Of a DNA stretch of 64,000 bases, positions 35,149 to 44,196 are shown piece by piece. The stretch comes from Pseudomonadota bacterium (GTDB lineage: Bacteria; Pseudomonadota; Gammaproteobacteria; UBA9214). Location of the stretch: assembly GCA_041395565.1 (NCBI GenBank), contig JAWLAI010000008.1:124001-188000 (forward strand), read 5' to 3'. A model generated the notes under the pieces. The model searched no databases and was not told the DNA's origin. It was given only the letters and a program-made list of their open reading frames with translations. The number at the start of each line of letters is the position of its first letter. The stretch's first letter is position 1. The position numbers and the translations under genes were made by a program.

Positions 35149-35176
35149 CCGGCGACGGCAGGCATGCCGTCACCGG
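35149..35176 (-). terminator. Hairpin after parC
   Basis: CCGGTGACGGC and GCCGTCGCCGG (minus-strand reading, 35176-35166 and 35159-35149) form an 11-base stem with one wobble and a 6-base loop, 14 bases past the parC stop. No T-tract follows. It may separate parC transcription from the tonB operon. Confidence 0.45.
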
Positions 35177-35189
35177 CCGGGCGGCGGGG

Positions 35190-37442
35190 TCAGGTACGGA
35201 CGACTTCCAGGCGCTCAACCTTTTGGTAGCCACGCGGCAGCTTGAGGCCGCGCCGGCCGCGCTCACCGGCGAAGGCGTCCACCTCGGCGGCGCTCATCGT
35301 TTTGTATTTTCTGCCCGCATGCACGGTAAGCTTCTCGCCGTCCTGGATGCACTCGATGGCTGCCAGGTATTCCTCCCGGCTCTTCAGCTTCGCCGCGGGA
35401 ATATTGATGATCTTGTTGCCCTTGCCACGCGGCAGCTGCGGCACCTCGCCGAGCGGGATCACCAGCATGTAACCCTCGGTGGTGACCGCGACGATCCAGT
35501 CGTCGGCCTGGCTGCGCACCGCCACCGGGGGCAGCACGCCGGCCCCTTTCGGCACCGACAGCACCGCCTTGCCGGCCTTGTTGCGCGTCACCATGTCCGC
35601 GAGTCGCGCGACGAAACCATAACCGGCATCGCTGGCCAGCAGGTAGAGCTGCTCCGGCTCACCTAGCATCACCCCGGCAAAACGTGCACCGTCGGCGGGC
35701 TTGAGCCGGCCGCTGAGCGGCTCGCCCTGCCCGCGCGCGCCAGGCAGGCTGTGGGCCGGCAGCGCATAGGTACGGCCGTTGGAATCGATGAACACCGCGA
35801 GCTGGTTGCTGCGCCCGCGCGCGGCCATGAGCAGGCCGTCGCCCGACTTGTAGCTCATCTCCGCCGGGTTGATGTCGTGGCCCTTGGCGACACGCACCCA
35901 GCCGCTCTGCGACAGCACCACCGTCACGGGCTCGCTCGGGATCAGCGCGGTATCGTCCAGCACCTGCGCGGCCTCGCGCTCGACGAGCACGGACCGCCGC
36001 GCGTCGCCGTACTTCTCCGCATCCGCACGCAGCTCCTTCTTGATCAGCGTCTTCAGGCGCTTCTCCGAACCCAGTGTGGCCTGCAGCCCGTCGCGCTCGG
36101 CGAGCAGCGCATCCTGCTCGGCGCGGATCTTCATCTCCTCCAGCCGCGCCAGCTGCCGCAGGCGGGTGTCGAGGATGTAATTGACCTGTTCCTCGCTGAG
36201 CTGGAAGCGCGCCATCAGCACTTCCTTCGGCCGGTCCTCGGTACGGATGATGTGGATCACCTCGTCGAGATTGAGGAAGGCGATCAGCAGGCCCTCGAGC
36301 AGGTGCAGGCGGCTGTTGACCTTGTCGAGACGGAATTCGAGGCGGCGCCGCACGGTGGCGGTGCGGTACTCCAGCCACTCGCGCAGGATATCCGGCAGGC
36401 TCCTGATCCTGGGCCGCCCGTCCAGTCCGATCATGTTGAGGTTGATGCGAACCGTGCGTTCCAGCCCGGTGCTGGAGAAGAGGTGCGACATCAGGGCATC
36501 CACGTCGACACGGTTCGAACGCGGGACGATCACCAGGCGCGTCGGGTTCTCGTGGTCGGACTCGTCGCGCAGGTCCTCGATCATGGGCAGCTTCTTCGCG
36601 TTCATCTGCGCGGCGATCTGCTCGAGCACCTTGCTGCCCGAGGTCTGGTAGGGCAATGCGGTGATCACGATCTCGCCCTGCTCGACCTCGTAGCAGGCAC
36701 GCAGGCGCACGCTGCCGTACCCGGTGCGGTAGGCCTCGAGCAGCTCGGCACGCGGTGTGATGATCTCCGCCCCGGTCGGGAAGTCCGGCCCATGGATGAT
36801 CTGGCACACGTCCTCGAGCGTGCTCTTCGGTTTGTCGAGCAGCATGATGGCCGCCTCGGCGACCTCATGCAGGTTGTGCGGCGGAATGTCGGTCGCCATG
36901 CCCACGGCGATGCCCGTGGCACCGTTCAGCAGCACGTTCGGCAAGCGCGCCGGCAGCAATGCCGGTTCATCCAGGGTGCCGTCGAAGTTGGGCACCCAGT
37001 CGACCGTGCCCTGCCCCAGCTCGGCCAGCAGCACCTCGGCATAGGGTGCGAGTCGCGCCTCGGTATAGCGCATGGCGGCGAACGACTTCGGATCGTCCGG
37101 CGAACCCCAGTTGCCCTGCCCGTCGATCAGCGGATAGCGGCTGGTGAATTCCTGCGCCAGGTGCACCATCGCCTCGTAGCAGGCGGAGTCGCCGTGCGGG
37201 TGGAACTTGCCGAGCACGTCACCCACGGTGCGCGCCGACTTCTTGTGTTTGGCGCTCGCCGCAAGACCGAGCTCGGACATGGCATAGACGATGCGGCGCT
37301 GCACCGGCTTGAGGCCGTCGCCGATGTGCGGCAGCGCCCGGTCGAGAATGACGTACATGGAATAATCCAGGTAGGCCTTCTCGGTGAAGGTCTTCAGCGG
37401 CAGCTGCTCGATGCCCTCGTAGTCGAGTTCGATTGTTTCCAT
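35190..37442 (-). CDS. parC: DNA topoisomerase IV subunit A
   Basis: A 750-residue DNA-cleaving subunit of topoisomerase IV, which decatenates daughter chromosomes (E. coli length 752). The N-terminal GyrA-type fold has HPHGDSACYEAMVHLA with Ser86 and Glu90, equal to E. coli Ser80 and Glu84, so the quinolone-resistance region is wild type. The active-site Tyr is in AAMRYTEARL. The C-terminal beta-pinwheel follows from about residue 490. It lies 145 bases downstream of parE in the same direction. Confidence 0.97.
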   Translation of the reverse strand: METIELDYEGIEQLPLKTFTEKAYLDYSMYVILDRALPHIGDGLKPVQRRIVYAMSELGLAASAKHKKSARTVGDVLGKFHPHGDSACYEAMVHLAQEFTSRYPLIDGQGNWGSPDDPKSFAAMRYTEARLAPYAEVLLAELGQGTVDWVPNFDGTLDEPALLPARLPNVLLNGATGIAVGMATDIPPHNLHEVAEAAIMLLDKPKSTLEDVCQIIHGPDFPTGAEIITPRAELLEAYRTGYGSVRLRACYEVEQGEIVITALPYQTSGSKVLEQIAAQMNAKKLPMIEDLRDESDHENPTRLVIVPRSNRVDVDALMSHLFSSTGLERTVRINLNMIGLDGRPRIRSLPDILREWLEYRTATVRRRLEFRLDKVNSRLHLLEGLLIAFLNLDEVIHIIRTEDRPKEVLMARFQLSEEQVNYILDTRLRQLARLEEMKIRAEQDALLAERDGLQATLGSEKRLKTLIKKELRADAEKYGDARRSVLVEREAAQVLDDTALIPSEPVTVVLSQSGWVRVAKGHDINPAEMSYKSGDGLLMAARGRSNQLAVFIDSNGRTYALPAHSLPGARGQGEPLSGRLKPADGARFAGVMLGEPEQLYLLASDAGYGFVARLADMVTRNKAGKAVLSVPKGAGVLPPVAVRSQADDWIVAVTTEGYMLVIPLGEVPQLPRGKGNKIINIPAAKLKSREEYLAAIECIQDGEKLTVHAGRKYKTMSAAEVDAFAGERGRRGLKLPRGYQKVERLEVVRT

Positions 37443-37587
37443 GGAATCAGAACCTGGTTGTCATGCCTGTAATAAAGCGGCCGCAAACGGCCCCGCCGGT
37501 GCCCCGGCCCATGCCGGCCAGCCGGCGCATAAAATCCATAGGCGCGGTCCGTGTCCGCGAACAGTCCAGCCGCCGGCACGGGCCGGA

Positions 37588-39474
37588 TCAGACCTCCGCC
37601 AGGTTACCGCGCGACTCCAGCCAGCTGCGCCGGTCGGCGGCGCGCTTGCGCGCGAGCAGCATGTCCATCACGGTAAAGGTATCGTCGCTGGCATCGACCG
37701 TCAGCTGCACCAGCCGGCGCGTTTCCGGCGCGATGGTGGTCTCGCGCAACTGGATCGGATTCATCTCGCCTAGTCCCTTGAACCGCTGCACCGTGACCTT
37801 GCCCTTGATCTTTTCCGCCGCGATACGATCCAGCACACCCTGTTTCTCGGCATCATCCAGCGCGTAATAGACCTCCTTGCCGGCATCGATGCGGTACAGC
37901 GGCGGCATCGCGACGTAGACGTGGCCGGCCTCGACCAGGGCGCGGAAATGGCGCAGGAACAACGCGCACAGCAGCGTGGCGATGTGCGCCCCGTCGGAAT
38001 CGGCGTCGGCCAGGATACAGACGCGGTTGTAGCGCAGCGCATCCAGCCGTTCCGAGCCGGGCTCCACGCCGATGGCCACGGAGATGTCGTGCACTTCCTG
38101 CGATGCCAGCACCTCGGCAGGATCGACCTCCCAGGTATTCAGGATCTTGCCGCGCAGCGGCATGATCGCCTGGTAGGTGCGGTCGCGCGCCTGCTTGGCC
38201 GAGCCGCCGGCGGAATCGCCCTCGACCAGGAACAGCTCCGTCCGCTCGCTGTCGGTCGAGGTGCAGTCGGCCAGCTTGCCGGGCAGCGCCGGGCCACTGG
38301 TGATCTTCTTGCGCACCACCTTCTTGCCCGCGCGCAGGCGTGACTGCGCGTTTTCGATGGCCAGCGCGGCGATGCGCTCGCCGACCTCGGTATGGCGGTT
38401 GAGCCACAGCCCGAAGGCATCGCGCACGACACCGGAGACGAAGGCCGCGCATTCACGCGATGACAGGCGCTCCTTGGTCTGGCCGCTGAACTGCGGGTCC
38501 TCCAGCTTGACCGACAGGATGTAGCTGCAGTTGTCCCACACGTCCTCGGGACTTAGCTTGATGCCGCGCGGTAGCAGGTTGCGGAACTCGCAGAATTCAC
38601 GCACCGCTTCGGTCAATCCCATGCGCAGCCCGTTGACGTGGGTGCCGCCCTGGATGGTCGGGATGAGGTTGACGTAACTCTCGGCCACGGCCTCGCCGCC
38701 CGCAGGCAGCCAGGCCAGGGCCCACTCCGCGGCCTCGCTGTTGCCCTCCATCCGGCCGGTGAACGGCTCCTCGGGCAGGGTCGCGGCATCGCCCAGGGCA
38801 CTGCGCAGATAGTCGCGCAGCCCGTCCTCGTAGTACCACTCCAGCCGCTCCGCGCCGGCCTCGTCGTAGAGGCTGACATGCAGGCCCGGACACAGCACGG
38901 CCTTGGCACGCAGCACGTGCTTCAGGCGCGAGACGGAGAACTTCGCTGAGTCGAAATATTTCGGATCGGGCCAGAAACGCAGCGTGGTACCGGTGTTCTG
39001 TCTACCGACCTTGCCCACCTCCTCCAACGCCGAAACCTTCTCCCCGCCGGAAAAGGCCATGTTGTATTCCTTGCCGCCGCGCCGCACCCAGACCTCCAGG
39101 TGTTGCGAAAGTGCGTTGACGACCGAGACGCCGACCCCGTGCAGTCCGCCGGAGAACTGGTAGTTCTTGGAGGAGAACTTGCCGCCGGAATGCAGCCGCG
39201 TCAGGATGACCTCCACACCCGGGACCCCCTCGTTGGGATGGATGTCTACCGGCATGCCGCGGCCGTCATCGCTGACCGCGAGCGAACCGTCGCTGTACAC
39301 CGTGACTTCCACGCGTTTGGCATGGCCGGCCAGGGCCTCGTCGATGCTGTTGTCGATCACCTCCTGGGCCAGGTGATTGGGGCGCGAGGTGTCGGTGTAC
39401 ATGCCGGGGCGTTTGCGCACCGGCTCGAGACCGCTCAGCACCTCGATGGCGGAAGCGTCATAGGCGGCGGTCAT
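37588..39474 (-). CDS. parE: DNA topoisomerase IV subunit B
   Basis: A 628-residue ATPase subunit (E. coli 630). The GHKL ATP site shows EVIDNSIDEALAG and SGGLHGVGVSVVNALS, and the TOPRIM domain shows LFLVEGDSAGGSAKQARDR and ILADADSDGAHI. The ATG at 39474 has GAGAGAG upstream and matches the usual N-terminus; the frame opens at 39588. The order CNP1-like gene, parE, parC is collinear. Confidence 0.97.
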   Translation of the reverse strand: MTAAYDASAIEVLSGLEPVRKRPGMYTDTSRPNHLAQEVIDNSIDEALAGHAKRVEVTVYSDGSLAVSDDGRGMPVDIHPNEGVPGVEVILTRLHSGGKFSSKNYQFSGGLHGVGVSVVNALSQHLEVWVRRGGKEYNMAFSGGEKVSALEEVGKVGRQNTGTTLRFWPDPKYFDSAKFSVSRLKHVLRAKAVLCPGLHVSLYDEAGAERLEWYYEDGLRDYLRSALGDAATLPEEPFTGRMEGNSEAAEWALAWLPAGGEAVAESYVNLIPTIQGGTHVNGLRMGLTEAVREFCEFRNLLPRGIKLSPEDVWDNCSYILSVKLEDPQFSGQTKERLSSRECAAFVSGVVRDAFGLWLNRHTEVGERIAALAIENAQSRLRAGKKVVRKKITSGPALPGKLADCTSTDSERTELFLVEGDSAGGSAKQARDRTYQAIMPLRGKILNTWEVDPAEVLASQEVHDISVAIGVEPGSERLDALRYNRVCILADADSDGAHIATLLCALFLRHFRALVEAGHVYVAMPPLYRIDAGKEVYYALDDAEKQGVLDRIAAEKIKGKVTVQRFKGLGEMNPIQLRETTIAPETRRLVQLTVDASDDTFTVMDMLLARKRAADRRSWLESRGNLAEV

Positions 39475-39506
39475 GTATGGCTCTCTCTCAGGAACTGCAT
39501 CGGTAA

Positions 39507-40073
39507 TCAGTCTCCCAGCGCCGGCCGCGCACTGCGCAGGCGACGCAGGATCTGCTCCGGCGCCTGCGGTGGTTCGGTCGCCGGACACATGTATCTGTCA
39601 TAAAGTACCTTGCGATAACGCTGCGTGCCCTCGCCGCGGATGCGTTCCCAGTCCGTCTCGGGCAGCACATGCCAGTTGCCGTCGGCACCGTAGGCGAAGC
39701 GCCGCTGGGCATTTTCCCCGCAATGCAGGCCCTCGTAGGTCACGTTCCACACACCGCTCGGCGACACGATCACGCTGGTGAAGCGCACCACCCGATCCTT
39801 GCCCACGCTCAGGGACGCGGGATCGAGATAGTAGCGAAAGGGATTCGCCCCCGTATCGATATCCAGTTCCAGCAGGCGCGCCTGTTCCGGGTAGGCGGGC
39901 AGGACCAGCGCCTGTTCCCGGGCGGGCTGCACCTCCGCCGGCGGCGGCCTGCTGCCGACCGGCCCGTCCTCGGGCGGCAACACACCGGCAAATACGGGCG
40001 CCACCGGACACGCCAGCAGTGTGATGTACACGGCACGCAGTCCCGGCAGCAGCAGCGAGGTCACTTTATACAT
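39507..40073 (-). CDS. CNP1-like family exported protein
   Basis: A 188-residue exported protein with a signal peptide ending near PVAPVFAG. The domain has VRFTSVIVSPSGVWNVTYEGLHCGE followed by RRFAYGADGNWH, the pattern of the CNP1-like family. Two cysteines (GLHC and YMC) may form a disulfide. Function is unknown. It ends 32 bases before the parE start and could be cotranscribed with it. Confidence 0.86.
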   Translation of the reverse strand: MYKVTSLLLPGLRAVYITLLACPVAPVFAGVLPPEDGPVGSRPPPAEVQPAREQALVLPAYPEQARLLELDIDTGANPFRYYLDPASLSVGKDRVVRFTSVIVSPSGVWNVTYEGLHCGENAQRRFAYGADGNWHVLPETDWERIRGEGTQRYRKVLYDRYMCPATEPPQAPEQILRRLRSARPALGD

Positions 40074-40238
40074 GGGGAGCGCAGTTTAATGAAAAACACA
40101 GGCCGCGCCAATTGCGGCAGCGCCACCTGCGCCGCAACGCCGGAAACGTTGACGCGGATAACTCCAAGCGCTTGATCAGGTATCGAAAACGGCGCACACC
40201 CCGCACCACCGCGGGAACAGTCGGCGCTGCGTGGACGC

Positions 40239-40823
40239 TCAGTCGAGATCGGCGAGCAGCGCGTTGCGCACGGCCGGACTCACCGGCTCGAGCTGGTAGA
40301 TGTAGGCGTGATGATCGATGCCCATGCTCAGCGCGGCACCCTGCTTCATATCCGCCACCATGGCGACGCTCAGCTCGAAGCGCAGAAAATGCACCGAGGC
40401 GGTCTTCTCGGCGGTGCTGCGATCGAGATCCTCGTCCGCGATGGCAAAGACCGGGGCATGACCGTCGACGCGCACCCAGACCCGGTCCTCGATGCCGACC
40501 AGGCCGGCGAGCAACTGCCGGCGCCTATCGACATCCGCCTCCTCGATCATGAAGGTGGCCTTCCAGTTGCTGCCGTCCGGGATCAGCGGATTGTAGGCGG
40601 CCAGTTCCTCCTCGATGCCGGCGGGCTCGAAGATGCGCTCGACGCGCAGCATCTCCTGGATCTGGTACTGGATGGTCTGGCGATCCTCGAAATACAGGGT
40701 GGCACTGGGGCCGAGATGGACCTTGCGGTCCTGCTTGTGCGCGAGCACGCGCGCGCGGATGTCGCCGCGGTGCTCGGCGTACTGTTCGAGGCTGTAGAGA
40801 TCGCGGCGCGTGAGCTTGTCCAT
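40239..40823 (-). CDS. DUF3501 family protein
   Basis: A 194-residue cytoplasmic protein of the DUF3501 family, opening MDKLTRRDLYSLEQYAEHR and containing GPSATLYFEDRQTIQYQIQEMLR. Function is unknown. It lies 11 bases after the Fe-S protein gene, with the rubrerythrin gene upstream of that; this three-gene association recurs in other Proteobacteria. No cofactor motif is visible. Confidence 0.9.
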   Translation of the reverse strand: MDKLTRRDLYSLEQYAEHRGDIRARVLAHKQDRKVHLGPSATLYFEDRQTIQYQIQEMLRVERIFEPAGIEEELAAYNPLIPDGSNWKATFMIEEADVDRRRQLLAGLVGIEDRVWVRVDGHAPVFAIADEDLDRSTAEKTASVHFLRFELSVAMVADMKQGAALSMGIDHHAYIYQLEPVSPAVRNALLADLD

Positions 40824-40834
40824 GGCTGCGCGCC

Positions 40835-42175
40835 CTATAAGCCGTAGGCCTGGCGCAGCAGCGTCAGCGGATGCACCGGCGCATTGTCACCGTCCAGCCC
40901 GTTCTCGATCTGGTGACCGGCCATGGGACAGTCGCTGCTGTAGTAATCGGCTGCGGCGCGCTGCACCCGGTTCACCACCGGCCGGCAGATCTTCATCGAG
41001 GTCTCGTGGTACTCCTGCTTGACGGCATAGGTGCCGTCATGTCCCGAACAGCGCTCGATGGCCTCCACCTTGGTGCCGGGTATCAGCTGCAGCAGATCGC
41101 GCGTCTTCATGCCGATGTTCTGCACGCGCAGGTGACAGGCGACGTGATAGGCGACGACACCGAGCGAATGCTTGAAATCCGTTTTCAACCGGTTGTGCCG
41201 GTGGCGCAGCATCAGGTATTCGAAGGGATCGTAGATGGCGGCGCGTATGCGCTGCACGTCCGCGTCATCCGGAAACATGAGCGGCAGCTCCTGCTTGAAC
41301 ATCAGCACGCACGACGGCACCGGCGCGACGATATCCCAGCCGGCCTCGACCAGCTCCAACAGCTGCGGAATATTGGTATCGCGCGCACGCCGCACGGACT
41401 CGAGATCGCCCAGTTCCAGCTTCGGCATGCCGCAGCATTGTTCGCGGCCGGCCAGTGTGACCGCGATGTCATTGTGCCGGAACACGGCGACGAGGTCCTC
41501 GCCGATCTGCGGCTCGTTGTAGTTGCCGTAACATGTGGCGAACAGCGCCACCTTGCCGGTGGTCGGACCGGCCGGCACGGCAGCCTCGCCACCGTCCCGC
41601 TGCACGCGCCGGCGCAGCGTCCTGCCGTGGTACTGCGGCACGATGGCGTCCGGATGCACGTCCAACACCCGCTCGAGCAGTTTGCGGCCGAGGCGACTGC
41701 GGTTGGTGGCGTTGACCACCTGGGTCACGATCGGGATCGCGGCCAGGGCGCCTACGGCGTCCGTGGCGGTCAGGATGCGATCGCGCCGGCGCACCTCGCC
41801 TTTCCTGAACCGCACCGCCTTGGCCCGCAGCATGAGATGCGGGAAATCGACGTTCCACTCGTGCGGCGGCACGTAGGGACACTTCGTCATGTAGCACATG
41901 TCACACAGGTAACAGTGGTCGACCACCTCCCAGTAGACCTGGCGCGGCACCCCGTCCAGCTCCAGGGTGTCGGACGCGTCGATGGCGTCGAACAACGTCG
42001 GAAAGGCGTTGCACAGGCTGAAGCAGCGGCGGCAGCCGTGGCAGATGTCGTAGACGCGCTCCAGTTCGCGGAACAGGCTCTCCTCGTCGTAGAAATCCGG
42101 GTTGGTCCAGTCCAGCGGGTGGCGGGTCGGCGCCTCCAGGCTGCCTTCACGCGTACCTTCGGTCGTCGATCCCAT
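40835..42175 (-). CDS. CCG-domain Fe-S oxidoreductase (GlpC/HdrB-like)
   Basis: A 446-residue protein with two ferredoxin-type motifs: CHGCRRCFSLC (residues about 45-55) and CYLCDMCYMTKCPYVP (about 88-103). Two CCG-type cysteine regions follow: ATCYGN to EQCCGMPKLELGD, and ACHLRVQNIG to CSGHDG. These domains resemble GlpC and heterodisulfide reductase HdrB and suggest electron transfer to or from an unknown partner. It sits between rubrerythrin and DUF3501 genes, so it may feed electrons to the peroxide-reducing rubrerythrin. Confidence 0.9.
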   Translation of the reverse strand: MGSTTEGTREGSLEAPTRHPLDWTNPDFYDEESLFRELERVYDICHGCRRCFSLCNAFPTLFDAIDASDTLELDGVPRQVYWEVVDHCYLCDMCYMTKCPYVPPHEWNVDFPHLMLRAKAVRFRKGEVRRRDRILTATDAVGALAAIPIVTQVVNATNRSRLGRKLLERVLDVHPDAIVPQYHGRTLRRRVQRDGGEAAVPAGPTTGKVALFATCYGNYNEPQIGEDLVAVFRHNDIAVTLAGREQCCGMPKLELGDLESVRRARDTNIPQLLELVEAGWDIVAPVPSCVLMFKQELPLMFPDDADVQRIRAAIYDPFEYLMLRHRHNRLKTDFKHSLGVVAYHVACHLRVQNIGMKTRDLLQLIPGTKVEAIERCSGHDGTYAVKQEYHETSMKICRPVVNRVQRAAADYYSSDCPMAGHQIENGLDGDNAPVHPLTLLRQAYGL

Positions 42176-42270
42176 ACGCTCCTGATCCGTGTGGCGGGTT
42201 ATCCGGGGCAGCCCGGGCGGATGCGCGGGGCCGGCTGGCCCCGCGCGGATTGCAGCGGCCGGTTGCCCGG

Positions 42271-42690
42271 TCAGTCTTCCATGCCGTCCAGCGCCTTCTG
42301 GAAACGGTTGGCATGGGAGCGCTCGGCCTTGGCCAGCGTCTCGAACCAGTCGGCGATTTCATCGAAGCCTTCGTCGCGCGCGGCCTTGGCCATGCCCGGG
42401 TACATGTCGGTGTACTCGTGGGTCTCGCCGGCGATGGCGGCCTTGAGGTTGTCGGAGGTACCGCCGATCGGCAGGCCGGTGGCCGGATCACCCACGGCCT
42501 CCAGATATTCCAGATGGCCATGCGCATGGCCGGTCTCGCCCTCGGCCGTGGAGCGGAATACCGCGGCAACGTCGTTGTAACCCTCGACATCGGCCTTGGC
42601 TGCGAAATACAGGTAACGGCGGTTGGCCTGTGATTCACCGGCAAACGCGTCTTTCAGGTTCTGTTCGGTTGAGCTGCCTTTGAGATCCAT
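42271..42690 (-). CDS. Rubrerythrin-family diiron protein lacking the rubredoxin domain
   Basis: A 139-residue four-helix ferritin-like protein. Diiron ligands are expected in FAGESQANRRYLYFA, EGETGHAHGHLEYL, AGETHEYTDMYP and AKAERSHANRF. It has no C-terminal rubredoxin domain, so it needs an outside electron donor. The downstream Fe-S protein is the obvious candidate. The start at 42690 has AGAGGAA upstream. It probably reduces peroxide or stores iron. Confidence 0.93.
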   Translation of the reverse strand: MDLKGSSTEQNLKDAFAGESQANRRYLYFAAKADVEGYNDVAAVFRSTAEGETGHAHGHLEYLEAVGDPATGLPIGGTSDNLKAAIAGETHEYTDMYPGMAKAARDEGFDEIADWFETLAKAERSHANRFQKALDGMED

Positions 42691-42741
42691 GTTGATTCCT
42701 CTTGTCGCAAGTGATGTTTCCGGGGTCGCACCGGACGGATT

Positions 42742-42754
42742 TAGACTCGGTCTA
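42742..42754. promoter_or_regulatory. Inverted repeat between rubrerythrin and xseB
   Basis: TAGAC-TCG-GTCTA is a perfect 5-3-5 inverted repeat, 52 bases upstream of the rubrerythrin start and 125 bases before xseB. Its position suits an operator or promoter-overlapping site. It does not match the IscR type 1 core. The cognate regulator is unknown. Confidence 0.4.
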
Positions 42755-42878
42755 TATGTGGGGTAAACATACGCGTCCAACCCCGCGCCGTCAAGGCATG
42801 CGCTGCCGTCCGGCCCCTAAATTGACCCTTCTCTCCGGGGTGTTGTACCGTAGGCCGATTGCCCGGAAGATTCAAGAC

Positions 42879-43121
42879 ATGACGAAAAAACGCGCCGTTA
42901 CCGCCGGCTTCGAAAAGTCCCTGCAGGAGCTGGAAAAGCTCGTGGAACGAATGGAACAAGGGGAACTCAGCCTGGAGGAATCGCTGGCGCATTTCGAGCA
43001 GGGCGTGCAGCTCTCACGCGCCTGCCAGCAGGCCCTGCGTGAGGCCGAACAGAAAGTCGAGATCCTGACACAGAAGCACGCCCAGGAAGAGATCGTCCCC
43101 TTTGACAGTGAAGACGCCTGA
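42879..43121 (+). CDS. xseB: Exodeoxyribonuclease VII small subunit
   Basis: An 80-residue helical subunit of exonuclease VII. FEKSLQELEKLVERMEQGELSLEESLAHFEQGVQL is diagnostic of XseB. The start at 42879 gives the usual length; the frame extends upstream through intergenic DNA. It overlaps ispA by about 20 bases. XseA is not in the window. Confidence 0.95.
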   Translation: MTKKRAVTAGFEKSLQELEKLVERMEQGELSLEESLAHFEQGVQLSRACQQALREAEQKVEILTQKHAQEEIVPFDSEDA

Positions 43122-44013
43122 GACCGCGCTGGCGGCGTTCCTCGACGACTGTCGCGCGCGTCTCGAGCGGGCGCTGGAACGCTGGCTGCCCCCGGCCACA
43201 ACCCACCCCGCCCGGCTGCACGCGGCCATGCGCTACGCCGTGCTCGACGGCGGCAAGCGCATCCGTCCCACCCTCGTCTACGCCGCGGGCGCAGCCACGG
43301 ATGCCGCACCCGCGTGCCTGGATGCCCCGGCCTGCGCGGTGGAACTGATCCACGCCTATTCGCTGGTGCACGACGACCTGCCGGCCATGGACGACGACGA
43401 CCTGCGCCGCGGCAAGCCGAGCTGCCACCGCGCCTTCGACGAAGCCACGGCCATCCTCGTCGGCGACGCCCTGCAGTCGCTCGCCTTTCACGTGCTGGCC
43501 CACACCGTGCCGGACGAGGTCGATCACACGACCCGGCTGCACATGCTGGATACACTCGCGCTGGCAAGCGGCTCGCGCGGCATGGCCGGCGGCCAGGCGA
43601 TCGACCTGGCGGCCACCGGGCAGGTGCTCAATATCGCCGAACTGGAAGACATGCACATCCACAAGACCGGCGCCCTGATCCGCGCCAGCGTGCTGCTCGG
43701 CGCGCAGTGCTCGGGCCATACCAGCGCGGCCCAGCTGGAGCACCTGGATCATTACGCCAAGTGCATCGGCCTGGCGTTCCAGATCCGCGACGACATCCTC
43801 GACGTGGAGGGCGACACCCGCACGCTGGGCAAACAGACGGGGATGGATCATGCGCGCGACAAATCCACCTACCCCGCGCTGATGGGTCTGGATGCGGCCC
43901 GCCAGCGCGCGCGCGAACTGCATGCCGCGGCCATGGACAGCCTGTCCGGCTTCGACGGGCGCGCCGATCCGCTGCGCTGGATCGCGGGCTACGTCATCGA
44001 GCGCGAGCGCTGA
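43102..44013 (+). CDS. ispA: Farnesyl diphosphate synthase (short-chain prenyltransferase)
   Basis: A 303-residue all-helical enzyme that condenses isopentenyl and dimethylallyl diphosphates. The first Asp-rich motif is HDDLPAMDDDDLRRG (about residues 90-104) and the second FQIRDDILD (about 225-233). The order xseB-ispA is conserved, but dxs does not follow; folE2 is next. The start is TTG at 43102 or GTG at 43108, both inside the xseB end. Confidence 0.95.
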   Translation: MTVKTPETALAAFLDDCRARLERALERWLPPATTHPARLHAAMRYAVLDGGKRIRPTLVYAAGAATDAAPACLDAPACAVELIHAYSLVHDDLPAMDDDDLRRGKPSCHRAFDEATAILVGDALQSLAFHVLAHTVPDEVDHTTRLHMLDTLALASGSRGMAGGQAIDLAATGQVLNIAELEDMHIHKTGALIRASVLLGAQCSGHTSAAQLEHLDHYAKCIGLAFQIRDDILDVEGDTRTLGKQTGMDHARDKSTYPALMGLDAARQRARELHAAAMDSLSGFDGRADPLRWIAGYVIERER

Positions 44014-44068
44014 CCGCCGCTCCACCCCATTCGGATGGATTGCGCATACCCCCGCCCTCGGTTAATAT

Positions 44069-44087
44069 CCCGAGCAAATTAGTCAGG
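44069..44087 (+). promoter_or_regulatory. IscR-like binding site upstream of folE2
   Basis: CCCGAGCAAATTAGTCAGG holds a 17-base core that matches the IscR type 1 core YYGACTRWWWYAGTCRR at 15 positions, with AT-rich flanks. It lies 110 bases before the folE2 start. An iscR gene is present at 8921-9421. The assignment rests on a hand match only. Confidence 0.35.
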
Positions 44088-44196
44088 ATTATCAGCGCCC
44101 GGAACACTGCGTCCCGGCCAGCACGACGGACCGGCAGGTGCCGGGACCGCCCGACCCGGCCTGCGACCGTATCCGCGCTTCAGACCGGACACTGCA

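Noticed and set aside
37082..37442. Fluoroquinolone resistance mutation in parC
   Set aside because: Ser86 and Glu90 (E. coli Ser80 and Glu84) are wild type.
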